In this document: piece by piece, positions 1 through 8,211 of the stretch | Numbering within the stretch: the stretch's first letter is position 1 | Layout: each line of letters starts with the position of its first letter | Assembly: GCF_014204975.1 (NCBI RefSeq) | Contig: NZ_JACHMM010000001.1 | Span: 2,790,001 to 2,854,000 of the forward strand | Length of the DNA stretch: 64,000 nucleotides | DNA from: Jiangella mangrovi | Lineage (GTDB): Bacteria > Actinomycetota > Actinomycetes > Jiangellales > Jiangellaceae | Reading direction: 5' to 3' | The notes under the pieces: generated by a model | What the model was told of the DNA's origin: nothing | Seen by the model: only the letters and a program-made list of their open reading frames with translations | The model's database searches: none | Translations under genes and position numbers: made by a program

Positions 1-357
1 CGCGGGCAGCGCAAGCAGCCACCGCCCGGGCCCGCCGAGCCGCTCCAGGGTGGCGGTGGCGGCGGCTTCGACGGCCGTCGCGCTCAGCAACGCACCCTTC
101 GGCCGCCCCGTCGACCCCGACGTCGGCACGATGAACGCGACATCCTTCTCCAGCGGCTTGCGCGGGGCGAACTCGCTGAGGAGCTCGTCCCGGACCGCGG
201 TGGGCGCCGTCGGCAACGGCAGCAGTGCGGACCTGCCGGCCAGGGCGGCCGCCACCGCGGGCATCAGCCGCGGGACGACCGCGGGCCGCAACGGCACCTC
301 GACCGTGGTCAGGGCGCGGCGGGCCGGAGATCCGGAGGGCGGGGTCTGCGTCTGCAT
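1..357 (-). CDS. menE: o-succinylbenzoate--CoA ligase (MenE), N-terminal part, runs off the window
   Basis: Acyl-activating enzyme that ligates CoA to o-succinylbenzoate in menaquinone head-group synthesis, in the cytoplasm. Only the first 119 codons are in the window; the rest lies beyond base 1. I translated it from the ATG at 357. The P-loop-like signature of AMP-forming ligases, IVPTSGSTGRPKGALLS, is at about residues 75-91, unusually early, as in the short actinobacterial MenE proteins that lack much of the usual N-terminal domain. The assignment as MenE rather than another acyl-CoA ligase rests on the neighbouring menB, menD, menF and menG. An 83-bp gap separates it from the divergent DUF695 gene, so the two promoters share that gap. 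Confidence 0.82.
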   Translation of the reverse strand, partial: MQTQTPPSGSPARRALTTVEVPLRPAVVPRLMPAVAAALAGRSALLPLPTAPTAVRDELLSEFAPRKPLEKDVAFIVPTSGSTGRPKGALLSATAVEAAATATLERLGGPGRWLLALPA

Positions 358-440
358 CGCCCCTCCACCCTAGATGCCGGCGCGACGGTGCCGACTGCGA
401 CCCGGACGGAGATGTCCGGGGTGGGTGGAACGATGCCGGG

Positions 441-1484
441 ATGGCGTTGTTTCGCAGAGCCTCGCGCGAGGCCGAGCCGGCGGCGGCCGAGCCGGCCGCG
501 CCGCACCCGGTCACGGCGTTCTGGGCGTGGTGGGCGGACGAGGGGCACCGGATCGACCCGCATGGGCTGTCGCCGGCGACGGACGAGCTGACCCGCCTGG
601 TCCGGGCGATCCATCCCGATCTCACCTGGCACTTCGGCGCCGGTTCGGAGGCCGAGCACCGGCTGACGGTGTCGGCCGGCGGCGCCGCCGAGGTGCGGCC
701 GAGCGCCGAGCGATGGTTCCGCGCCGCACCCGCCCCCGACGCGACCTGGGAGTTCAGCCCCAGCCAGCAGGCCGATCCGGCCGCGCTGACGAATGCGCTG
801 GAGATCGGCGGGCATCGGCTCGAGCTGGCGGCGACCACGTTCCGGATCGAGGTGGCCGCCGACGAGTTCCGCGTCCACATCGGGGTGCACCATCCGGCCT
901 TCGCCGAGCTACCCGAGAACGTCCAGGGGCAGGTCACGTTCCTGGTCCTCGACTGGCTGCTCGGCGAGGACGCCGTCGAGCGCTGGCTCGGCCGGATCGA
1001 GCCGCTGCCGGTCGCCCCGGTCGGGTCCGCGCGCGAGTCCGGCGACGCCGTCCGGGCCGCCGTCGCCTCGATCGCGTCCCAGCGCGACCCCGACGCCTGG
1101 GTGCTCGGCCAGTGGCAGGACGACGAGGGGATGCCCGGCCTGGCGATCTACCGCAACGGGCTGCGCTGGCTCGACCACCCGACGCTCGACCGGCACCAGA
1201 GCGTCACCGCCCACTACGTCGCCCAGCCGAACGGCCTGCCGGCCGACTCCGGCGCCCTCGACCTGCTGCGCGAGCTCGAGTCCCAGCTCGAGGCGGCGCT
1301 CGGGTCGCGCGGCATCCTCATCGGCCACGAGTCGCACCGCGGCCTGCGGACCTTCCACGCCTACACCGACGGCGAGGACCAGAACGCCGACGCCGAGCTG
1401 GCCGCCTGGGCGTCGGGCCGCGGGGTCACCGTCGAAGCGGCGCCCGATCCGGCGTGGTCCCGGGTCCGGCACCTCACCGGCTGA
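441..1484 (+). CDS. DUF695 domain-containing protein of unknown function
   Basis: A 347-residue protein with no signal peptide or membrane segment, so probably cytoplasmic. The N-terminal half begins FWAWWADEGHRID, resembling a family of uncharacterised proteins in which this block precedes DUF695. The C-terminal half (about residues 215-345) has the DUF695 layout: NGLPADSGALDLLRELE, then an ILIGHESHRGLRTFHAYT strand pair and a final DPAWSRVRHL. I chose the ATG at 441 because the reading frame upstream of it is low-complexity and overlaps the divergent menE start. No catalytic motif is visible and the role is unknown. The next reading frame begins 15 bp downstream and is a decayed gene. Confidence 0.75.
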   Translation: MALFRRASREAEPAAAEPAAPHPVTAFWAWWADEGHRIDPHGLSPATDELTRLVRAIHPDLTWHFGAGSEAEHRLTVSAGGAAEVRPSAERWFRAAPAPDATWEFSPSQQADPAALTNALEIGGHRLELAATTFRIEVAADEFRVHIGVHHPAFAELPENVQGQVTFLVLDWLLGEDAVERWLGRIEPLPVAPVGSARESGDAVRAAVASIASQRDPDAWVLGQWQDDEGMPGLAIYRNGLRWLDHPTLDRHQSVTAHYVAQPNGLPADSGALDLLRELESQLEAALGSRGILIGHESHRGLRTFHAYTDGEDQNADAELAAWASGRGVTVEAAPDPAWSRVRHLTG

Positions 1485-1499
1485 GGGAGACTCGGCGGC

Positions 1500-1764
1500 A
1501 TGGCGAGAGTCCTGTTCGATGGGATCGTCCGCACCGACTACGGGCAGTTCGACCTCACCTGGTCCGACGACCTCGGGTTCGACGGCGACTTCGACCGGTT
1601 CTTCGCAGGTCAGGTCAACGGGCTGGCCGGCGCAGGCAAGTGAGGAGGGCGGGCGGCTCGACCTGCCGCAGGGCGCGTATCGCGTGCGCGTCAGCGCCCG
1701 TGGCCGCGACGCCGGAGCCGCAGGCGAGTTCGTCGACAGGACGGTCGGCAGCCGGCGCCCATGA
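1500..1764 (+). pseudogene. Decayed gene: intact N-terminus, internal deletion and frameshift, C-terminal fragment
   Basis: The ATG at 1500 opens a 47-codon frame ending at the TGA at 1641-1643. It encodes MARVLFDGIVRTDYGQFDL and FDGDFDRFFAGQVNGLAGAG, which reads like the well-formed start of a larger soluble protein. Immediately after the stop, in the +1 frame, comes GGRLDLPQGAYRVRVSARG, a conventional interior or C-terminal segment, running to a stop at about 1764. From memory these two blocks belong to one actinobacterial hypothetical family of roughly 150-180 residues, so the middle appears deleted with a frame change. Alternative: a genuine 47-residue protein with a chance downstream frame. 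Confidence 0.6.
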
Positions 1765-1815
1765 TCATCAAGGATTCACCCCGCCATAAGGGGTCGCATC
1801 CTTGATGATCATGGG
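1758..1815. repeat. Large perfect inverted repeat between convergent genes, terminator- or REP-like
   Basis: Two perfect 18-bp arms, CCCATGATCATCAAGGAT (1758-1775) and its reverse complement (1798-1815), enclose a 22-nt loop. The loop contains a second short stem, ACCCC (1778-1782) with GGGGT (1790-1794). It lies between the decayed plus-strand gene and the 3' end of menB on the minus strand, where a bidirectional terminator is expected. However, it has no T-tract and the arms are much AT-richer than the surroundings, so a dispersed palindromic repeat is equally likely. A partial copy of the arm (CATGATCAACAGG) recurs at about 1856. Confidence 0.7.
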
Positions 1816-1884
1816 GAAATGGGGGTTTCAGGTCACTCGGATGCCGCTCTTCTCCATGATCAACAGGAACCCTGGTCGGCGGCG

Positions 1885-2796
1885 TCAGTAATACCAGGGG
1901 AAGGGCGACCAGTCCGGCGGGCGCTTCTCGAGGAAGGCGTCCCGGCCCTCGACCGCCTCGTCGGTCATGTAGGCGAGCCGCGTCGCTTCCCCCGCGAACA
2001 CCTGCTGGCCCACCATCCCGTCGTCGACCGCGTTGAAGGCGAACTTCAGCATCCGCTGCGCCGTCGGGCTCTTGCCGTTGATCTTCTCCGCCCACTCCAG
2101 CGCCACCTCCTCCAGCGCGGCGTGCGGGACGACGGCGTTGACCATGCCCATGCGGTGCGCGTCCTCTGCCGAGTACTCCGAGCCGAGGAAGAAGATCTCG
2201 CGGGCGAACTTCTGCCCGACCTGCCGCGCCAGGTACGCCGACCCGTAGCCGCCGTCGAACGAGCCGACGTCGGCGTCGGTCTGCTTGAAGCGGGCGTGCT
2301 CGGCGCTGGCCAGGCTGAGGTCGCAGACGACGTGGAGGCTGTGGCCGCCGCCGGCCGCCCAGCCGGGCACGACCGCGATGACGACCTTCGGCATGAACCG
2401 GATCAGCCGCTGCACCTCGAGGATGTGCAGCCGGCCCGCCCGCGCGGGGTCGACGGATTCGGCGGTCTCGCCGCTGGCGTACTGGTAGCCCGAGCGGCCG
2501 CGGATGCGCTGGTCGCCGCCGGAGCAGAAGGCCCAGCCGCCGTCCTTGGGGGACGGCCCGTTGCCGGTGAGCAGCACGCACCCCACGTCGGGGGTCATGC
2601 GGGCGTGGTCGAGCACCCGGTACAGCTCGTCGACGGTGAGCGGGCGGAACGCGTTGCGCACCTCGGGCCGGTCGAACGCGATGCGGACGGTGCCGCGGTC
2701 GCGCCCGTCCTCGACATGGCGGTGGTAGGTGATGTCGGTGAGCTCGAAGCCCTCGACGGGGCGCCAGCGGGCCGGGTCGAACGGTGCGGTCGTCAC
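1885..2796 (-). CDS. menB: 1,4-dihydroxy-2-naphthoyl-CoA synthase (MenB)
   Basis: Crotonase-family enzyme that cyclises o-succinylbenzoyl-CoA to 1,4-dihydroxy-2-naphthoyl-CoA in menaquinone synthesis. At 303 residues it has the usual MenB length. It shows the crotonase core with GNGPSPKDGGWAFCSGGDQ, the oxyanion-hole stretch VVIAVVPGWAAGGGHSLHVVCDLSLAS, and the MenB-type FDGGYGSAYLARQVG and C-terminal PPDWSPFPWYY tail. I chose the GTG at 2796. A -10-like TAGTTT on the minus strand (2809-2804) ends only 7 bases before it, which would make the mRNA leaderless; this is common in actinobacteria. Longer upstream frames reach into the divergent lipoprotein gene and look non-coding. Confidence 0.95.
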   Translation of the reverse strand: MTTAPFDPARWRPVEGFELTDITYHRHVEDGRDRGTVRIAFDRPEVRNAFRPLTVDELYRVLDHARMTPDVGCVLLTGNGPSPKDGGWAFCSGGDQRIRGRSGYQYASGETAESVDPARAGRLHILEVQRLIRFMPKVVIAVVPGWAAGGGHSLHVVCDLSLASAEHARFKQTDADVGSFDGGYGSAYLARQVGQKFAREIFFLGSEYSAEDAHRMGMVNAVVPHAALEEVALEWAEKINGKSPTAQRMLKFAFNAVDDGMVGQQVFAGEATRLAYMTDEAVEGRDAFLEKRPPDWSPFPWYY

Positions 2797-2917
2797 CCTG
2801 GTCAAACTAGCCGGTCGCGCTCGGGAGGCATGTGTCCGGGCGCTCGGATAGCATCCGGCTCGGATGCCGACCTGGGTCACCGATCCCGGCGCGCCGAGAG
2901 ACGTTCGGGGGGACGGA

Positions 2918-3565
2918 ATGCGCGGGTCCGGCATGCGGTGGATGCTCGCCACCCTGGTGGTGCTGTCATCGATGACGGCGACGGCGTGCGCCGGCGGTGA
3001 CGGGGCGGCGGAGGCCGCATCGACACCGAGCCCGACGTTGGACACGCCGACCGCACCCGACGGGACGGTACCTCCACCGGTCACCCACAGCCCGGCGGCC
3101 ACCGCGGGTCCCGTTCTCGAATGGGCGCCCATCTGGGACGCGTCCGAGCGGGTCAGCGTCGGTCTGCCCGCCGGCGCCGAGGCCTTCGAGTCCACGGTCA
3201 CCCTGAACGACGGCAGCGAGATCGCGGTCACGGGCTACGCCGTATCCGACGACGAGGGCGCCATCGCCTTCGAGATCGCCACGGCTCCGTCGCCACGGGA
3301 TGGCGTCGAGTGGTACCTCGACATGCTCCTGGAGCAGGGCGGGGTCGACATCGAGAACTCCACCGTGCGCCCCGTCGAGGTCGGCGGGCGGGCGGGTGTG
3401 GACGCCGAACTCGTGCTCGGCGACGGAGTTCTGATGCTGCTCCGGGTCCTGCCCCTGGACGGCGACCACGAGGTGCTGGTCGTCGACACCATCGGGCCCA
3501 GCACGGAGCGCGAGCGGCTCGAGTCGGAGTTCGCCCGCCTCACCATCGGCACGTTCTTCGCATGA
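2918..3565 (+). CDS. Putative lipoprotein, first of three tandem paralogues (single-domain form)
   Basis: A 215-residue secreted protein with a hydrophobic signal segment, MLATLVVLSSMTATACAGGD. Cys at about residue 25 suggests lipid anchoring, although the lipobox (ATAC) is weak because Ala replaces the usual Leu at -3. A Thr/Pro-rich linker follows, then one globular unit that begins LEWAPIWDASERVSVGLPAGAE and ends ERERLESEFARLTIGTF. The same unit recurs in the next two genes. The ATG at 2918 has GGGGGGAC just upstream; an in-frame ATG at 2864 would place extra residues before the signal peptide. I do not recognise a characterised family, and the function is unknown. Its stop overlaps the next start (ATGA). 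Confidence 0.72.
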   Translation: MRGSGMRWMLATLVVLSSMTATACAGGDGAAEAASTPSPTLDTPTAPDGTVPPPVTHSPAATAGPVLEWAPIWDASERVSVGLPAGAEAFESTVTLNDGSEIAVTGYAVSDDEGAIAFEIATAPSPRDGVEWYLDMLLEQGGVDIENSTVRPVEVGGRAGVDAELVLGDGVLMLLRVLPLDGDHEVLVVDTIGPSTERERLESEFARLTIGTFFA

Positions 3566-4572
3566 GACGCGGGCGCTCAGCACTAGCCGTCGCCCTGATC
3601 GTGCTGTCATCGACGACGGCGGCAGCATGCTCGGGAGGCGACGAGCCGACGGAGCCCGCCGCGCAGACCGCGACCCCGACGGCGAGCGGCGACCTGTTCG
3701 ACTGGGTGAAGTTGGAGGACGAGACGAGCCCGGTCAGTGCGGCGTTGCCGGAAGGTGCGGAGCCGATCGCCAACAGCATCGAGGGTCCGGACAGTGCGAC
3801 CATCACCTCGCGCGGCCACGTCTACGAGCATCCGGGCGGCGTCATCGGGTTCGAGTTGATCGACGGGTTCGCGACCGTCGACGACTTCCGCAAGCTGGCT
3901 GAGCTCCTGGCCAGGAGTGTCGGCGGGACGGTGCGGTCGACCGCACCGGTCGACCTCGCGCAAGCCAGCGCCGTGGACGGCGAGATCGTCTACGGCGACG
4001 ACGAGATCATGCTCTTCCGCGTCGTCGTCCTGAACGAGCGAGGCGACGTCTGGAACGGCTTCGTCGGCGGGCCGGTAGCGGACCGCGACCGGCTGGAGTC
4101 CGAGTTCGCCCGGCTCACCCTCTCGCTCGACCTCCGCGACGCTCTCGACTGGGTGCCCATCACCGACGAGCCCAGCGGGGTAGTCGTGCCGTTCCGGACA
4201 GCAGTCGGGCCTCGTGGATTGACGGTGACTCTCCTCGATGGCTCGACGGCCGTGGGTCGGTCCTACTACGACCTCGGTTCGAGGCACGGCCTCATCGTGA
4301 TCGACACAGTGACGGACTCCTCCAGCATCGATGACGCGATCGCCCTGCGGTCCGGCGATCAGTACTCCACGCTGCGGAGCATCGAGCCGAGTGAGGTCGC
4401 GGGCCGCGAAGCGGTGGAGGCCCTGGTCGACCGCCGCGGCTGGACGTGGGTCAATCGTGTCGTCCTGCTGGACGAGCACATCGTGGTGATCTATTCGGGC
4501 AACGTCGCGCAGGACCTGGTCGGCGTCCGGGACTTCGTGGCGACGGTGAGCGACGCGGTCGTCCTTCCTTGA
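3562..4572 (+). CDS. Putative lipoprotein, second tandem paralogue (two-domain form)
   Basis: A 336-residue secreted protein, translationally coupled to the preceding gene by an ATGA overlap. Its signal segment is LAVALIVLSSTTAAACSGGD, with a candidate lipid-attachment Cys. The region after it, DEPTEPAAQTATPT, is identical to that of the third paralogue. Unit A (about residues 50-195) starts FDWVKLEDETSPVSAALPEG and ends DRLESEFARLTLSLDL. Unit B (about 200-336) starts LDWVPITDEPSGVVV and ends in VVLP. The repeat of the xDWV..DEPS opening shows an internal domain duplication relative to the first lipoprotein. No enzyme motif is visible. A role in envelope sensing or substrate binding would be pure inference. 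Confidence 0.7.
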   Translation: MRRGRSALAVALIVLSSTTAAACSGGDEPTEPAAQTATPTASGDLFDWVKLEDETSPVSAALPEGAEPIANSIEGPDSATITSRGHVYEHPGGVIGFELIDGFATVDDFRKLAELLARSVGGTVRSTAPVDLAQASAVDGEIVYGDDEIMLFRVVVLNERGDVWNGFVGGPVADRDRLESEFARLTLSLDLRDALDWVPITDEPSGVVVPFRTAVGPRGLTVTLLDGSTAVGRSYYDLGSRHGLIVIDTVTDSSSIDDAIALRSGDQYSTLRSIEPSEVAGREAVEALVDRRGWTWVNRVVLLDEHIVVIYSGNVAQDLVGVRDFVATVSDAVVLP

Positions 4573-4601
4573 GACCGGCCGAGCGAGTGTGTGGAGGACG
4601 A

Positions 4602-5657
4602 ATGAGCAGATCGAGCAGGCGATGGTTGCTGGGCATCCTGATCGCGCTGTCATCGATGACGGCGGCAGCGTGCGCGGGTGGCGACGAGCCGACGGAGCCG
4701 GCCGCGCAGACAGCGACGCCGACGCCGACCTCCGCGCTGCTCGGCGGGCCCAAGCCGCCGGCCGGACTCCGACCGGCCACGACCGCCAGCCCGCAGGCGG
4801 CGCGCTACGAGTGGGCCGAGTTCGTCGACGAGCCGACCGGCACCAGCGCGGCGCTACCGGAGGGAGCCGAGCCGATCGAGAACGCGATCCCCGGCCCCGA
4901 CGGCACGATCTTCCAGTCCCGGGGGTACGTGTTCGAGCACGCCGAGGGGGTGCTCGGGTTCGAGGTCATCGAGGAGGTCGCGACGCTCGACGACCTGCGG
5001 AAGCTGGCCGAGTTCCTCGCGGGCAGCGTGGACGGCAACGTCGGCGCAGTCGAGGAGGTCGAGGCCGGCGGCGCGGCGGGCATCGACGGCGAGATCCGCT
5101 ACGGTGACGACCACCTGATGCTGTTCCGCATCCTGGTGCTGAACGAGAACCGGGACGTCTGGAACGGGTTCGTCGGAGGGCCGGCCACGGACCGCGAGCG
5201 GCTCGAGTCGGAGTTCGCGCGGCTCACCATCTCGGCCGATCTCGAGCAGGCGACGGACTGGGTGCAGGTCATCGACGAACCGTCCGGCATCGTGGTCGAC
5301 CTGCCGGCGGAGCCGGAACCGCGCGACTGGTCCGGAAGCGTCCGCGAGTACTACACGCCCACCCCATCCGCTGGGTTCGAAGTCGCCGACGGCTGGCTGG
5401 ACGAGGCCGGCCTCGACGCCGCGCTCGCCGCCATGGCACCGCGTGTCGACGGCACGGTGCAGGATTCGTGGTCCGCCGAGCTGTTCGGCTACCCCGGTCT
5501 CGAAGGTGAGATCCGGGCGGGTGATGCGCTCTATCTCGTGCGGGTCGTCCCGGTCGAGGACCATGTGCTGACCCTCGTGGTCGCCGCACACCACAGCTAT
5601 CGCTCGTTCGCAGAGGAGCGTCTGGAGCAGGTCGCCGCTTCTGTCGTCCTTCCCTGA
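4602..5657 (+). CDS. Putative lipoprotein, third tandem paralogue (two-domain form)
   Basis: A 351-residue paralogue of the second lipoprotein, 29 bp downstream of it, with GGAGGACGA before the ATG at 4602. The signal segment ILIALSSMTAAACAGGDEP carries the candidate acylated Cys. A Thr/Pro/Ala linker precedes unit A, which starts YEWAEFVDEPTGTSAALPEG and ends RLESEFARLTISADLEQ. Unit B starts TDWVQVIDEPSGIVVDLPAE and ends AASVVLP, the same C-terminal motif as its neighbour. Unit A is close to that of the second paralogue (for example RDVWNGFVGGP versus GDVWNGFVGGP), so the duplication looks fairly recent. The family is not recognised. Confidence 0.7.
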   Translation: MSRSSRRWLLGILIALSSMTAAACAGGDEPTEPAAQTATPTPTSALLGGPKPPAGLRPATTASPQAARYEWAEFVDEPTGTSAALPEGAEPIENAIPGPDGTIFQSRGYVFEHAEGVLGFEVIEEVATLDDLRKLAEFLAGSVDGNVGAVEEVEAGGAAGIDGEIRYGDDHLMLFRILVLNENRDVWNGFVGGPATDRERLESEFARLTISADLEQATDWVQVIDEPSGIVVDLPAEPEPRDWSGSVREYYTPTPSAGFEVADGWLDEAGLDAALAAMAPRVDGTVQDSWSAELFGYPGLEGEIRAGDALYLVRVVPVEDHVLTLVVAAHHSYRSFAEERLEQVAASVVLP

Positions 5658-5754
5658 GATCGGAGGGAACGAATCGGGTGGTCCGAGCGTCCAAATCTGC
5701 GTGGGTGCGCCGGATAGGGGCCGACATGCGTCGGTGATCATGGAAAATAGACGC

Positions 5755-6894
5755 ATGAAGTACCGCGTGACGGCTGTGGCCGGTGTCCTCGCCCTCCTCG
5801 TGGCGGCCGTGTTCGCCATTCTCCAGGCGACGGGCGGCGACGAGCCGACGGCGAGTGACGGCGGGCCCGAGGCGACCATCGTCCAGGCCGCCGCGTCGCC
5901 GGCGCCCGAGCAGGTCGCCGGTCCCATCGCCGCCGAGCCCCCGGCCGAAGCCGAGGTGCTGCCGCTCACGCTCACCGCCCCGGCCGACGTGCGTCCGGGC
6001 GGCTCGGTCACGTTCGGCGCCGGCTGGGCCACCGCGGCCGGCGAGGCCATCAGCGGCGAGGTCGACCTGCAGCGTATCGAGGGCAACTCCTGGGCCACCG
6101 TCACCACGGTCCCGGTCGAGGGCGGCCACGGCGAGGTCGAGGTGCAGGTGCAGTCGTCGGGCATCTACCGGCTCGCCTACGGCGGCGGCCCCGAGGTCGA
6201 GGCGGTCGCATCGCACGAGATCGTCGTCACAGCCGGCACGCCGCTGGTCTCGCGCATCACCGCCACCGCCGAGAAGTCCGACGACGGCGTCGGCGTCACC
6301 GCTGCCTGGACCACCGAGGGCGGGGTCCCCATCGTCGGCGACATCGGCCTCGAGCAGCAGTCCGAGGACGCCGACTGGGCGCCGGTCTCCGCCGTCACCA
6401 CTACGGCCGAGGGCACCGCCGTCGCCGAGGCCACCGCCGAGCACACCACCCGGTTCCGGTTCAGTTACGCCGGCGGCAGCCGCTTCGGCGCCGTCGTCAG
6501 CGAAGAGGCCATCGCGCTCGGCGACGACGTCCGCACCATCCCGGTCGAGACCTGCGACGACGACGTCGACATCGACAACCTCGGCCGCGGCGTCGGCTGC
6601 CACTACACGCCGGTCGAGTCCGGCACGTTCGTCGTCGCGCACGACTACCTCGGCAACTCGTGGTGGAACTCCATCCCGACGGGCACCATCGTGCAGCTCG
6701 AGGGCGAGTTCACCGGCCTGTACGAGGTGGTCGACCGCGTCATCGCCCAGGGCCGCGGCTCCGCGCTCGGCTCCGCGTCCAACTGGACCTGCGGCGACGA
6801 GTGCGACATCGTCCTGCAGACCTGCCAGGGCAGCAACACCGGCTTCACCTGGCTGCGCAAGAGCTCCGAGGGCGAAGAGCCACCGCAGACCTGA
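5755..6894 (+). CDS. Membrane-anchored extracytoplasmic protein with a sortase-like C-terminal domain
   Basis: A 379-residue protein with an N-terminal hydrophobic segment (about residues 8-25), an acidic/Ala/Pro linker and two beta-rich repeats of roughly 90 residues resembling Ig-like domains (LTLTAPADVRPGGSVTFGAG and RITATAEKSDDGVGVTAAWT). The last 95 residues read like a sortase core: FVVAHDYLGNSWWNSIPTG, then a VQLEG...YEVVDR strand pair, IVLQTCQGS and FTWLRK. His296, Cys357 and Arg368 would be the catalytic triad, and the LQTC block matches the sortase TLxTC signature. This assignment is mine by motif, not a known family hit. An alternative start is the ATG at 5740. The gene follows the lipoproteins on the same strand with a 97-bp gap. 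Confidence 0.62.
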   Translation: MKYRVTAVAGVLALLVAAVFAILQATGGDEPTASDGGPEATIVQAAASPAPEQVAGPIAAEPPAEAEVLPLTLTAPADVRPGGSVTFGAGWATAAGEAISGEVDLQRIEGNSWATVTTVPVEGGHGEVEVQVQSSGIYRLAYGGGPEVEAVASHEIVVTAGTPLVSRITATAEKSDDGVGVTAAWTTEGGVPIVGDIGLEQQSEDADWAPVSAVTTTAEGTAVAEATAEHTTRFRFSYAGGSRFGAVVSEEAIALGDDVRTIPVETCDDDVDIDNLGRGVGCHYTPVESGTFVVAHDYLGNSWWNSIPTGTIVQLEGEFTGLYEVVDRVIAQGRGSALGSASNWTCGDECDIVLQTCQGSNTGFTWLRKSSEGEEPPQT

Positions 6895-6915
6895 CCCTCT
6901 CGATCGGCGACGGCG

Positions 6916-8208
6916 TCAGCCTGCGGTCCGGGGCGGGTCGCCCGCGCGGGACAAGCGGGCCGCCTCGTCGATCGACGCCAGCCGGCGCACCGGCGAGAAC
7001 GCCACCCACAGCGTCGCCAGCACCATGCCGCTCGCGCCCGCGACCATCGCCGTCCGGGCGTCGGTGACCGCGGCCAGCACGCCGCCGAGCGTCGCGCCCA
7101 CGGGGATCGCGCCCCACGAGATCAGCCGGTAGGCCGCGTTGACCCGGCCGCGCAGCTCCTCGGGCAGCGCCGCCTGCCGCAGGCTCACCGCGTGCACGTT
7201 GGCGATCCCGATGCCCACGCCCATGACCACGAACACCGAGCAGAACAGCACCAGGGTGCCGACGGCGTCCGTGCCGGCCAGCGCGACCAGCACCGGCGCG
7301 GTGTTGCCGAGGATCAGCGTGACCAGCAGCACCCGGCCGTAGCCGAACCGGCCCGTCACCCGCGCCCCGAACCAGGCGCCGAGGAACGAGCCGACGCCGC
7401 CCGCGGTGAACACGATGCCGATCTGGATCGGGCTCAGCCCGACCTCGCGCACCGTGAACAGCATCAGCCCCAGGATGAAGACCTCGTTGAACAGGTTGAA
7501 CGTCGTCGCCTCGCCGAGCAGGGCGCGGACGTAGCGGTTGCGCAGCGCCTCGCGCAGCCCGGCCGTCACCTCGGCCCACGACGGCCGGGCGGACGCCGTC
7601 GGGCGCGTCGTCTCGACGACCGAGATGCCGCGCAGACTGAACGCCGACACCAGGTACGTGACGGCGTTGACCAGCATCGCGACCGGTGCCGACGCCGCCT
7701 GGACCAGCAGCCCGCCGAAGCCGCGGGCGCCGATCTCGTTCGCCGACTGCGCGGCGGCCAGCTTGCCGTTGGCGTCGACCAGCTGGTGCGGCGTGACGAC
7801 CTCGGGGACGAACGCGAAGTCGGCCACCTGGTACAGCACCGTCAGCACGCCGGCCAGGAACATCACGACGTACAGCAGCTCGATCTCCGCGAACCCGGCC
7901 CAGACCGCCAGCGGGATCACCAGGATCAGCGCGAACCGCCCGACGTCGGCGCCGACCATGAGGGGCAGCCTCCGCCGCCGGTCGACCAGCATCCCGAGCG
8001 GCAGCGTCGCCAGCAGGAACGGCAGGAACTGCGCCGTGCGCAGCGCCCCGAGCTCGCCGGGCGTGGCGGCCAGGACGCCGATGGCCAGCAGCGGCACGGC
8101 CAGCTCGGCGACCTCCGACCCGAACGTCGACACCGCGGAGCCGGCCCAGAGCCGCCGGAAGTCGCGGCTCGCCCAGGCTCGGGTCGTCGGCTCCGTAACC
8201 GCTGTCAT
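6916..8208 (-). CDS. MFS transporter (enterobactin-exporter-like, MFS_3 type)
   Basis: A 430-residue integral membrane protein with about 12 hydrophobic segments. The first block (RDFRRLWAGSAVSTFGSEVAELAVPLLAI) and the LGMLVDRRRRLPLMVGADVGR loop are typical of the MFS_3 group of drug or siderophore exporters. The central region has NEIGARGFGGLLVQ. The substrate cannot be read from sequence. I chose the ATG at 8208 because it directly precedes the conserved RAWASRDFRRLW block; an ATG at 8217 would add three residues. Its promoter region is only 45 bp, shared with the divergent CGNR regulator and filled by an 11-bp-arm palindrome, which suggests that the regulator controls the exporter. Confidence 0.85.
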   Translation of the reverse strand: MTAVTEPTTRAWASRDFRRLWAGSAVSTFGSEVAELAVPLLAIGVLAATPGELGALRTAQFLPFLLATLPLGMLVDRRRRLPLMVGADVGRFALILVIPLAVWAGFAEIELLYVVMFLAGVLTVLYQVADFAFVPEVVTPHQLVDANGKLAAAQSANEIGARGFGGLLVQAASAPVAMLVNAVTYLVSAFSLRGISVVETTRPTASARPSWAEVTAGLREALRNRYVRALLGEATTFNLFNEVFILGLMLFTVREVGLSPIQIGIVFTAGGVGSFLGAWFGARVTGRFGYGRVLLVTLILGNTAPVLVALAGTDAVGTLVLFCSVFVVMGVGIGIANVHAVSLRQAALPEELRGRVNAAYRLISWGAIPVGATLGGVLAAVTDARTAMVAGASGMVLATLWVAFSPVRRLASIDEAARLSRAGDPPRTAG

Positions 8209-8211
8209 GAA

